This document shows, in pieces, positions 16,618 through 23,260 of a DNA stretch of 64,000 bases (position 1 is the stretch's first letter; every line of letters begins with the position of its first letter). Below the pieces are notes generated by a model. The model did not search any database. It was not told the origin of the DNA and saw nothing but the letters and a program-made list of their open reading frames with translations. This DNA is from an uncultured Muribaculaceae bacterium. Its GTDB lineage: Bacteria; Bacteroidota; Bacteroidia; Bacteroidales; Muribaculaceae. The stretch lies in the NCBI GenBank assembly GCA_910584055.1, contig CAJTZS010000004.1, positions 62,001 through 126,000 of the forward strand. Reading direction: 5' to 3'. The position numbers were made by a program, and so were the translations under genes.

Positions 16618-17472
16618 ATGCCAAAGAAAATAAGTCTGAAAGCTCTCCAGATAATGCCTCCAAATGAGGCTATTAGACTTGAAACTCCCATTGCATGGCT
16701 GTTTCAAGACGGCCAATTCGGAACAAGAACTTATCGCGCACTTGAAACTCTTAACTGCAAGAATACTTACGATATTCTCTCATTAGACCCCGCTCTTGTT
16801 CACTCTATTCCGAGTATTGGAGCGAGGACTGTGGCGGAAGTTATGGCATTCATGCTTCGATACCGTAGCCTTTTGGATGCGACTAATATCTCTTTGAAGA
16901 ATCCGGAACTATCACCTTTCGATGTAGCTAAGAAAATTGTTAACGCGGGCCTTAGGTCGCATCATAACGATTTTCTTGCCATGTCTAAAGACCTGCCATC
17001 CTCCGTTAGGGTGATAATCGACTTTAAGCCAAACGAAGAACCTCAATTTGGTTTTGAACCCGTTAAAGACGATGCTTTAACACTTCCGCTTACGTCATTG
17101 GTTTCAAAAGATGATGTTACCGATAAAGAGGAATTTGAAGATGCTCCAATCGTCAAGAAAAAACGTAAGGTTCTGGAGATAGTCTCACCCGATGGAGAAG
17201 TTTGGTCAGAGGAATTTGCATACTTGACCTTTATGAAGTTTATTGAAAAAGTAGGTATTGAGAAAGTCGCTGCACTAAATATCGAGGCGAAACCCGGAAT
17301 ACCTCTTGTCTCTAAACTGAAGCATGACCATACTTCAAGTAAGGCTTCTACCAATGGTTGGTATATTTTCACAGGTATAGCCAATACGATAAAAGCCCAA
17401 ATTGTTAAGGAAATTTCCCGGCAGCTTAATCTTGAATACGTTGCTCACAATTACACAAAAATATTAGATTAG
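16618..17472 (+). CDS. Protein with RNA-polymerase-alpha-CTD-like HhH domain
   Basis: A 284-residue protein that ends the restriction operon. Residues about 28-80 (TRTYRALETLNCKNTYDILS, then SIPSIGARTVAEVMAFML) match the alpha-CTD/helix-hairpin-helix pattern used for DNA minor-groove contacts. A middle acidic linker has a basic KKKRK patch. The last 100 residues (GEVWSEEFAYLTFMKFIEKV, then NGWYIFTGIANTIKAQIVKE) look like a small DNA-binding module of the sort found at the ends of restriction-linked proteins. I infer DNA binding; no catalytic residues are seen. Repeat R copy 5 starts at the base after the stop codon. Confidence 0.6.
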   Translation: MPKKISLKALQIMPPNEAIRLETPIAWLFQDGQFGTRTYRALETLNCKNTYDILSLDPALVHSIPSIGARTVAEVMAFMLRYRSLLDATNISLKNPELSPFDVAKKIVNAGLRSHHNDFLAMSKDLPSSVRVIIDFKPNEEPQFGFEPVKDDALTLPLTSLVSKDDVTDKEEFEDAPIVKKKRKVLEIVSPDGEVWSEEFAYLTFMKFIEKVGIEKVAALNIEAKPGIPLVSKLKHDHTSSKASTNGWYIFTGIANTIKAQIVKEISRQLNLEYVAHNYTKILD

Positions 17473-17548
17473 GGCGTTGCGGCACCGCCGCCGCGCTTTC
17501 GTGAATCGAGTCTAAGGTATCGACCAAAAGGCTTCAATCGCATAACGC
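17473..17548 (+). repeat. Structured repeat R, copy 5 (short form)
   Basis: Outer stem GCGTT/AACGC with adjacent GCG/CGC, P2 GCGGC-ACC-GCCGC, a slightly decayed P3 (TCGAGTCTAAGGTATCGA) and P4 region CCAAAAGG. It begins at the stop of one gene and ends 3 bases before the ATG of the next, so it is the whole intergenic region. Confidence 0.8.
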
Positions 17549-17551
17549 ATT

Positions 17552-17932
17552 ATGAACAAACCCAAGACCGTTGAAGAATGGAACGCGCTTGCCGCTAAAC
17601 TTAGAGCTAAGCAGCAAGTTCAGAAAAAGACCGTAGTAAAGCCTAAATCGGCCAAGCGGTCAGTTTCTGTTACGCCCACAAGGTCGTTACCGCTCCATGT
17701 CGTTCAACGGCCTAAAAAAGGTAAGTTCAAAATCAAGTCATATTTTATGACTTTGCTCTGGAAGAAACGCGGCACCCGCGTTTACGAAGATTTCACTTGC
17801 CAATGTTGCGGTAAATTCTTCTCCGAGGGTTGGCGTTACGTTGCGGAAGATAGTCGTGTCTATCTCTGCAACAAATGTAAAGCCGACATTAAGCCTCAAT
17901 TTACTCGAATACTCTACACCCCAATGAAATAA
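17552..17932 (+). CDS. Basic zinc-ribbon protein
   Basis: A 126-residue protein. The N-terminal 70 residues are very basic (KLRAKQQVQKKTVVKPKSAK). A single zinc ribbon follows: FTCQCCGKFFSEGWRY and VYLCNKCKADIKP, with two CxxC pairs 25 residues apart. The combination suggests nucleic-acid binding. There is no Shine-Dalgarno sequence; the bases before the ATG belong to repeat R. The next gene starts 2 bases after the stop. Family unknown. Confidence 0.65.
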   Translation: MNKPKTVEEWNALAAKLRAKQQVQKKTVVKPKSAKRSVSVTPTRSLPLHVVQRPKKGKFKIKSYFMTLLWKKRGTRVYEDFTCQCCGKFFSEGWRYVAEDSRVYLCNKCKADIKPQFTRILYTPMK

Positions 17933-17934
17933 CA

Positions 17935-18384
17935 ATGGACGAGAAGGACTATTTATATTATTTTTGGCAAAATAATAACGAAGAATGGTTGAAAGAATTT
18001 GCCTATCTTGCCAAGGATAAGAAACTTAAAGGTCTTACCGTTGGCGGTTTGACCGATAACAAAAAACTTATCAATCTTGCCGACTTTAATCTTGAGGAAC
18101 TTATGTGTGCTCAGGACATTATCAAATGTAAATTTGGTTCTCCTTCAGGAAGATACCACAAATTTAATGAAGATTATTCTTCGTATAATTTGAAGCACCT
18201 GGTCGAAGAATTGCTTAACAAGATTACTCATGGCCGTATCAATAATATATCTAACGGCACTCTAATCTTGGCTATGCACCATTGCGGCTTCTCGTTTCAA
18301 AGAATACCGGGTACTCCTAACTGTTATTTCAACGTGCCTAAGAAATGCTATAAACGTATGGAGGACGCATTGAAAGGTGTTTAA
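17935..18384 (+). CDS. Hypothetical protein, 149 residues
   Basis: A soluble protein (begins MDEKDYLYYFWQNNNEEWLK) coupled to the zinc-ribbon gene. The last 50 residues (NNISNGTLILAMHHCGFSFQ, ending FNVPKKCYKRMEDALKGV) resemble the short 'LI.A....GF......PNCYFNVS' pattern used by small cargo proteins to recognise substrates or DNA, but I cannot name a family. Repeat R copy 6 follows after 3 bases. Confidence 0.6.
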   Translation: MDEKDYLYYFWQNNNEEWLKEFAYLAKDKKLKGLTVGGLTDNKKLINLADFNLEELMCAQDIIKCKFGSPSGRYHKFNEDYSSYNLKHLVEELLNKITHGRINNISNGTLILAMHHCGFSFQRIPGTPNCYFNVPKKCYKRMEDALKGV

Positions 18385-18387
18385 TAA

Positions 18388-18465
18388 GGGCGTTGCGGCA
18401 CCGCCGCCGCGCTTTCGTAAATCGAGCCTAAAGTCTCGACCGTAAGGCTTCAATCGCATAACGCA
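18388..18465 (+). repeat. Structured repeat R, copy 6 (short form)
   Basis: Nearly identical to copy 5. Outer stem GCGTT/AACGC, P2 GCGGC-ACC-GCCGC, P3 TCGAGCCTAAAGTCTCGA and P4 CCGTAAGG. It fills the gap between a stop codon and the next ATG (18468). Confidence 0.85.
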
Positions 18466-18467
18466 TT

Positions 18468-19151
18468 ATGAAAATAGTAAGTTGGAACGCTAACGGAAAG
18501 TTCCGTGAAAAATATAAGGCAATTCTTGAACTTGATGCCGATATATACGTCATTCAAGAGTGCGAAAATCCCGAAACCTGCAAGGATCCGGGCTATCGCG
18601 ACTTCTTCAAGAATTACCACTGGGCCGGTGTTTACTCCTATAAAGGACTAATGGTTTTCACCACTCGCCCTGACGTTTCTCTTGAACGCCTTGATTGGGG
18701 CGCGGAGGATAAACGTGTCTTTATACCTGTCAGAGTCAACGACTCTTTCAATCTTGTTGCAGCATGGGCTTGCGACCCATACTGCGAAGAACTCCAGGAT
18801 TGGATTGAGATTGTATCAGACCGCCTCAGTGACGAGACTATCATTATAGGCGATCTGAACAGTAATGTTACTCTCGACCCGAAGCACATCCGAAAATCAG
18901 GCAAGAGCTTCGGCCATGTAATTGAACTGCTTGAACCGAAAGGACTACTCCCTATGTGGCACCACTACCACAAACAGGAGCAGGGTAAAGAGAAAACTCC
19001 CACGTTTTATCTTTACCGTCATCTTGACAAGCCACTCCACATCGACCATTGCTTCGCAAGCCCGGAACTTGTCAAGTCAATTTTAATTCATGCTCGTTGG
19101 CAATGGCTCTCTCTGAGCGACCATCTGCCACTCGAAATAGAAACGAAATAA
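18468..19151 (+). CDS. Endonuclease/exonuclease/phosphatase (EEP) family protein
   Basis: A 227-residue EEP-fold hydrolase. The motifs are all present: SWNANG at the start (Asn), IQEC (catalytic Glu), GDLNSN (Asp/Asn), HIDHCFAS and LSDHLPLEIE (Asp-His) at the end. Such enzymes cut phosphodiester or phosphomonoester bonds in DNA, RNA or inositol phosphates using Mg2+. The short length and lack of a signal peptide point to a cytoplasmic nuclease similar to exonuclease III-like proteins. The substrate cannot be read from sequence. The next small acidic gene starts 2 bases after it. Confidence 0.85.
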   Translation: MKIVSWNANGKFREKYKAILELDADIYVIQECENPETCKDPGYRDFFKNYHWAGVYSYKGLMVFTTRPDVSLERLDWGAEDKRVFIPVRVNDSFNLVAAWACDPYCEELQDWIEIVSDRLSDETIIIGDLNSNVTLDPKHIRKSGKSFGHVIELLEPKGLLPMWHHYHKQEQGKEKTPTFYLYRHLDKPLHIDHCFASPELVKSILIHARWQWLSLSDHLPLEIETK

Positions 19152-19153
19152 TC

Positions 19154-19309
19154 ATGGACGAATACGAAGATTTAGACGCATACAACGGAGATACCGAACA
19201 TGATATGTGGGTAGACTTCGACTATAACGAGAACACTGGCGAGTTGTCGGACATCTTCGATGACACCGACCTCGACCAATTTATTGACAACTTAAACGAC
19301 TGGGACTAA
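19154..19309 (+). CDS. Extremely acidic 51-residue protein
   Basis: Made mostly of Asp, Glu and Asn with almost no basic residues (MDEYEDLDAYNGDTEHDMWV, ending DTDLDQFIDNLNDWD). No family recognised. It starts 2 bases after the EEP gene, and its stop overlaps the next ATG by one base (TAATG), so it is in a coupled unit. Charge and size recall DNA mimics or nuclease inhibitors, and an inhibitor of the EEP enzyme next door is one possibility. Both ideas are inference. Confidence 0.6.
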   Translation: MDEYEDLDAYNGDTEHDMWVDFDYNENTGELSDIFDDTDLDQFIDNLNDWD

Positions 19310-20517
19310 TGAAACAATACTTATTCATACTCTCAACTTTTCTGTTCTTCTGCTCTGCTTGTTCATCTAATGAAGATGAACCTATAATTGATTTTTCTGT
19401 TTCTGTTGAAACTGGAGAAGTTGAATTTGTACAAGCCAATACAGCTTTATTTAATTATACTGTATCTTCCTCTAATGCTAAAATCTCAAATGCTGGTATT
19501 GCGCTTTATCAAGATGGAGTGCTTGTAAATGAGTATATTGCGTCGCCTCTCTCTATGAGTGGACAAATTCAAGTTTCTGATTTGTCTCCAATGACAACTT
19601 ACTCATATAAGGCTTTTGCCGAATACACTAATCCTAACAATAATCAATCGGAAACGAAGTTTGGTGCAAGCAAAACTTTTTCTACAGAACCTAAGTCAAT
19701 CTTGCTAAAACAACCTTCATTCAGTGTAGAGGGAGGATATTCAATCAGTTCTTATAGAACAGGTGATTGCTCTTTATCTATTACTTCTAATTTCGGTCCT
19801 GTTGGGAAAATGGTTTTAGAAGTCAGTTCTTTATCGGATTTTTCTGAAATTTATTTTTCAAAAAATATTAATTCTTCATCCTCAAATTCAGACATACAGT
19901 TTGAACTGCCACAAGGTAAATACTTTTGCCGAGTAAAAAGCCTCAATGATGAAAACTTGTGTTCTAATGTTGAAATTGTTCGAGTAATTACTCGCAGAGG
20001 AACAATTATAGAGGATGGCTATGTCGATTTAGGCTTAGAATCATTATGGGCTACTAAGTTCTATTCAGTTGATGGTGATACAAAGACTAAATACCTTTTC
20101 CCGGCTGCTACTATAAAATCTTTTGAAGGTCTAATGAATGAGGGTCAATCTTTTAGTGGTTCTCAATACGATTATTTGACGGATAAACTCGGGAAACCAT
20201 ACCGCATGCCTTCCTTGTTAGATTTTCATTTACTTAAACACTGCTGTATGTGGGAGAGAGAAGATGATTGCTTTATTATTTCAGGCTGCACAGGTAATGC
20301 TATTCGTCTTAAATTTCATTCTGATGATTACATTGATGGTTGGGCTTATGGGTATCAATTATACAGTAATTATGTGGCTACTTCTTCTTTATATACCGTA
20401 AAGGCTGTATGGTCATATCATCTTACTACTCCTAATGATGTTGTTGACTTTACTTATTGGCCATATAACTCTATTGACAGAGGTTTTCTCCTTTGGCCTC
20501 TTAAAGATATAGATTGA
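19309..20517 (+). CDS. Lipoprotein with Ig-like and Fib_succ_major-like domains
   Basis: A 402-residue lipoprotein. The signal MKQYLFILSTFLFFCSAC has a lipobox (CSAC) followed by SSNEDEP, a surface-export-type start. Residues about 30-125 look like a fibronectin/Ig-like domain (SPMTTYSYKAFAEYTNP). The C-terminal half has GYVDLGLESLWAT and a MPSLLDFHLLKHC segment, which fits the Fib_succ_major pattern (YVDLGL...WAT, then RMPT..ew..L). The gene is clearly more AT-rich than its neighbours, so it may have a different origin. I infer a lysogen surface protein, perhaps for superinfection exclusion or adhesion. Confidence 0.75.
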   Translation: MKQYLFILSTFLFFCSACSSNEDEPIIDFSVSVETGEVEFVQANTALFNYTVSSSNAKISNAGIALYQDGVLVNEYIASPLSMSGQIQVSDLSPMTTYSYKAFAEYTNPNNNQSETKFGASKTFSTEPKSILLKQPSFSVEGGYSISSYRTGDCSLSITSNFGPVGKMVLEVSSLSDFSEIYFSKNINSSSSNSDIQFELPQGKYFCRVKSLNDENLCSNVEIVRVITRRGTIIEDGYVDLGLESLWATKFYSVDGDTKTKYLFPAATIKSFEGLMNEGQSFSGSQYDYLTDKLGKPYRMPSLLDFHLLKHCCMWEREDDCFIISGCTGNAIRLKFHSDDYIDGWAYGYQLYSNYVATSSLYTVKAVWSYHLTTPNDVVDFTYWPYNSIDRGFLLWPLKDID

Positions 20518-20519
20518 CC

Positions 20520-20603
20520 TTATGGAGTTGCGGCACCGCCGCCGCGCTTTCGTAAATCGAGCCTGAGGTCTCGACCGTAAGGCTTCAATCGCTAACTCAT
20601 AAA
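20520..20603 (+). repeat. Structured repeat R, copy 7 (short form)
   Basis: Outer stem GAGTT/AACTC extended by TAT/ATA, replacing the GCGTT/AACGC of copies 4-6. This is a double-sided change that keeps pairing. P2 GCGGC-ACC-GCCGC, P3 TCGAGCCTGAGGTCTCGA and P4 CCGTAAGG. A further hairpin AACTTAC/GTAAGTT follows, then terminator B2. Confidence 0.85.
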
Positions 20604-20626
20604 CTTACACAAGGCGTAAGTTCTCA

Positions 20627-20670
20627 ACGGACTTCGGCACCACTTTATCGTGGATCCGGAGTCCGTTTTT
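20627..20670 (+). terminator. Structured terminator B, copy 2
   Basis: Outer stem CGGACT/AGTCCG, conserved internal loop (TCGGCA opposite ATCCGG), inner stem CCAC/GTGG and a T-rich tail. The layout and loop match copy 1 at 3461, with both stems replaced by different complementary pairs. It follows repeat R copy 7. Confidence 0.65.
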
Positions 20671-21186
20671 ATTTGACATGGCACTTCTGCAGGTCGTTTT
20701 CGCGCGGTTAAGGTCTTTTCCATTGTTCATCCTCTCGCCCCGGTGGGTCGGGCTACCCAAGAATTGAAGCAGAAGTGTTCCGGCTGCATGGTGACTGCGG
20801 CCACATTGTTTATGCTTCCTGCGGACAGTTGGCTTCGATGATTTCAGGGTGCTCTCTCCATCGAGGCGATAACCTCACGGGGAAGATTGTATGAGAACGC
20901 CGTCGGAGTACCGCTCCACGGCAACGGCATAGCCCTGCGGGTTACGAGTGACATAATTTTGAGCAAGCGCGTTTTGCAAGGAACTTTACTGATGCTGAAA
21001 GCACAGAGGCACGATATGATATTTCACTACCGCGAAGGTAGGGCTGACCGCGCATCTGCGCCTGTGGCTTGACCCTCCGGGCTTGCAATCAACATTTCAT
21101 AAATTCTTCACCCTCCAGGACCCAAGAATTTACCGCCAAGGCTTGAAATAACATTTGCAATCACGCTTTCACAGCTCTCCCTGATT
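20671..21186. other. Gene-free stretch before paralogous small gene
   Basis: No convincing gene. Its first part resembles the sequence after terminator B1, and 21040-21180 is close to 3912-4055. A decayed leftward -7-like box (GAAGGTA) sits near 21034, at the place where the related regions carry CAAAGGTA. Confidence 0.45.
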
Positions 21187-21248
21187 TTGCGGTGTAAAAA
21201 TCAAACGCGCTCCGGCGCACAGTAAAAACCCTCTTAAACTTCAAAATC
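21187..21248 (+). promoter_or_regulatory. Leader motif L, copy 2
   Basis: TTGCGGTGTAAAAATC, hairpin GCGC-TCCG-GCGC (21207-21218), then an A-rich spacer ending CTTCAAAATC ATG. Confidence 0.65.
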
Positions 21249-21455
21249 ATGACCCACGTAATGAACTATACCGCAGCCGCTTCTCTCAACTCCAACAACA
21301 ACCTCATGGAGTACATGATCGAGGTTATCACCTTCGACGGCGAGAGCGAAATCGTCTATGTCGAAGCCAACAGCGCCGAGGAAGCTCAGGCTAAGGCCGC
21401 AGCCGAAGTCCCCGATGCAGACTACACGATGGTTCAAGGTTCTTGGGTAGCATAA
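21249..21455 (+). CDS. Small acidic protein, paralogue of 4120-4326
   Basis: A 68-residue protein, the same length as the one at 4120. They share EVITFDGES, SAEEAQ and DYTMVQG; the N-termini (MTHVMNYTAAASLNSNNN here) also align loosely. The two genes and their leaders come from a duplication, with the coding parts diverged mainly in acidic positions. A good terminator follows. Function unknown; the context is a prophage cargo region with a type I restriction system. Confidence 0.7.
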   Translation: MTHVMNYTAAASLNSNNNLMEYMIEVITFDGESEIVYVEANSAEEAQAKAAAEVPDADYTMVQGSWVA

Positions 21456-21478
21456 CCCGACCTCCCCGAAGCAAGAGG

Positions 21479-21502
21479 GGCTTCCGCTTGGAAGCCTTTT
21501 TT
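21479..21502 (+). terminator. Intrinsic terminator
   Basis: Perfect hairpin GGCTTCC-GCTT-GGAAGCC followed by TTTTTT, 23 bases after the stop of the 68-residue gene. Confidence 0.8.
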
Positions 21503-21572
21503 GCGCTTCTACCGCCCATTGAATTGCCTTCGTTGTTTTTCGGCACTTCGGCACCGCCTCTATGCCGAGGGC

Positions 21573-21637
21573 GCGGTCTGGCCCTGCGCAATCGTTGTGC
21601 TCCGGGCAGGTTCCTGTCGGACATCCGAGCAGTCCGC
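21573..21637 (+). repeat. Partial R element (P2 arm only)
   Basis: Carries the apical block of the long R copies (GCAATCGTTGTGCTCCGGGC, then CTGTCGG and CATCCGAG) on yet another stem, GCGGTCTG/CAGTCCGC. The P3 core and outer stem are absent. Confidence 0.6.
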
Positions 21638-22167
21638 GTCAGCACCACCGGCGACAGTTCTCCGCAAGATGATCAGGGCATTTCAAACCATTATTTCGGG
21701 AGGGTCTGTATTGTCTTTCGTCAGCAGATGCGGAGTGGTTTTGTCGGCAAACTCCACTCAGTCCTCGCTGTCGCACCAACGATTAAGGAATCGGCACATC
21801 GCGTCCGTTGTCGGCAAGTTCCAATGACGGTTTTGTGTCAGACGGTGTTCATCGTCGTTCATTCGGTCTGACTTACGTGAGCGACGGCCACCGCCATCGC
21901 TCCCTCGACCTACGACGTTCTGATGCTTCGGGGTGCTCCGCACCGTGCTTTGAGCGCATGTAATCGGCGCACCCGCTCTTGGCTTCATCCGCTTTCTCGC
22001 CGTCCTTGCCACACCCTTGAAAGACGTTCCGCCTCACTTGCTGCCCCGATGAGTGCGGAGTGCTTGCCGGGTCTCTCCGACGGGGCGGTTTGGCGGATGT
22101 TCCCTGCGGTTAGTTTCCTTTGCCTTGAAGTCTTGGGGGAGTGAGTCGCGGCTTATTTTTCCTGTCG

Positions 22168-22175
22168 CAAAGGTA
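22168..22175 (-). promoter_or_regulatory. Leftward promoter-like box
   Basis: The minus strand reads TACCTTTG, preceded 17 bases upstream by TTTTG, fitting the Bacteroidetes -33/-7 layout. The same box (CAAAGGTA or CAAAGTTA on the plus strand) lies about 175-215 bases before the ATG of three of the four genes that carry leader L. Confidence 0.4.
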
Positions 22176-22324
22176 GGACTGACCGTTCATCGCAAAACGA
22201 GCCTACGGATTATCTGCATAAATTTTTATCAATCTCCACCTTACAGGTAGTATTGACCGGCCACGGCCTTAAAATTTTACTTGAAATTTTTGCTTTTCCA
22301 TCACTTCCTCAGTTCTCCCAATTA

Positions 22325-22383
22325 TTGCAACGTAAAAATTAAGAGCCTCGGCTCACATCTCAAACCCCCAAAACTTCAAAATC
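22325..22383 (+). promoter_or_regulatory. Leader motif L, copy 3
   Basis: TTGCAACGTAAAAATT, hairpin GAGC-CTCG-GCTC (22343-22354), spacer ending CTTCAAAATC ATG. The stem differs on both sides from copies 1 and 2. Confidence 0.65.
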
Positions 22384-22671
22384 ATGGCAAAGAAAACTAA
22401 AAAATCCGCAGAAAACATCGCAGCTCAAACCGCAGCTCCCGCCGTCGAGACTACTCCGGCAATCACTCCCAAGCTCATCGTGGCTCAGCGCAAGTTCGAC
22501 CGCTGGTACGTCTACTTCAAGGGCGTGGCTCCCAAGGACAACGTGGGATGCGGCTGCAAGACAGCCAAGAGCGCGATGCGCTACATGCACTTGCTCAAAG
22601 CACGATACGGAGCGACTATCTCCCAAAACATCTACGAACGCCTCCAGTTCGAGGCAGCGAGGGAGGCGTAA
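22384..22671 (+). CDS. Hypothetical protein, 95 residues
   Basis: N-terminal basic and Ala/Thr-rich tail (MAKKTKKSAENIAAQTAAPA) followed by a compact domain with WYVYFKGVAPKDNVGCGCKT and SAMRYMHLLKARYGATIS. The domain could be a small nucleic-acid-binding fold; I cannot name it. It carries leader L and is the first of three small genes (22384, 22719, 22931) with short gaps. Confidence 0.65.
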   Translation: MAKKTKKSAENIAAQTAAPAVETTPAITPKLIVAQRKFDRWYVYFKGVAPKDNVGCGCKTAKSAMRYMHLLKARYGATISQNIYERLQFEAAREA

Positions 22672-22718
22672 GCCTCTCTCGCTTTCTCCCGAAAGTCAAA
22701 CCTCAAAATCTCACGACG

Positions 22719-22919
22719 ATGAAAGAATATATTTGCTACACAAAACAAGGTCATTGGACCTTCTACGCCGACAACGACATTGACGCGATGCGCCTGGCCC
22801 TTTTCTACTGTTGGCGCGACGGCGAGGACTTCGATAGAGTGGAGTTAGGCAAATACTCCAAAACCTATACTCTCCGCATCTGTCAGATTGACGAAAGAAA
22901 CTCAATACAAACCCTTTAA
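22719..22919 (+). CDS. Hypothetical protein, 66 residues
   Basis: The ATG at 22719 gives MKEYICYTKQGHWTFYADND and on, with mixed strand-helix character (DAMRLALFYCWRDGEDF). The start is supported by position after an A-rich spacer (CTCAAAATCTCACGACG) like those of leader L, though no hairpin is present. The next gene begins 11 bases after the stop. Confidence 0.6.
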   Translation: MKEYICYTKQGHWTFYADNDIDAMRLALFYCWRDGEDFDRVELGKYSKTYTLRICQIDERNSIQTL

Positions 22920-22930
22920 TACCCGAAACA

Positions 22931-23191
22931 ATGAACCAGTTTGAAATGCCTTATCTGTTCATCTTCTCCAACGAAGAACTTTGCCGCCTGTGGAGCGCCT
23001 ACCGCCAAATCGCTCGCGTAATCCGCGAGAATCAGGAACGCACCCACATCGCGATCCTCGAAGACGAGGTACGCTCCGGGGCGCACTTCCGCGCCAAGGT
23101 CATCGTCGAAGAATGCCGCTTACGCGAACAAGCCGGTCGCGGCTGCTTCGAGTTCAACGAGGACAACGATACGTTCATAATGTGGGAATAA
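22931..23191 (+). CDS. Hypothetical protein, 86 residues
   Basis: A mostly helical, charged protein (FSNEELCRLWSAYRQIARVI, then HIAILEDEVRSGAHFRAKVI). No motif recognised. Last gene of the small cluster; the 81-bp tandem array begins 70 bases after its stop. Confidence 0.6.
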   Translation: MNQFEMPYLFIFSNEELCRLWSAYRQIARVIRENQERTHIAILEDEVRSGAHFRAKVIVEECRLREQAGRGCFEFNEDNDTFIMWE

Positions 23192-23260
23192 CATCCCACA
23201 TTATTCGCATCGAGGCTGACCCTCCGGGGTCGGCCTCTCTTTCTATGCTCGCTATCGCTT

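Larger units (their letters stand above)
21503..22324. other. Gene-free stretch of about 0.8 kb
   Basis: No gene I would defend. It holds the partial R element, several GC-rich hairpins (for example GGTGC-TCC-GCACC near 21930) and a minus-strand -7 box at 22168-22175 with a TTTTG at matching distance on its 5' side. A leftward RNA through this region is possible. A minus-strand frame at 21758-22012 is weak. Confidence 0.4.

Noticed and set aside
865..20603. R copies as integron attC sites
   Set aside because: They separate small cassettes and form hairpins in one orientation, but attC sites begin with an AAC-type core and end with GTT, while R begins with GTT-like and ends with AAC-like sequence. 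No integron integrase is visible.
21443..22144. Several plus- and minus-strand frames of 65-142 codons in the 21.5-22.2 kb gap
   Set aside because: Compositions are typical of shadow frames in GC-rich DNA (Arg, Pro, Ser-rich), with no leader or conserved start. The minus-strand frame at 21758-22012 is the least bad.
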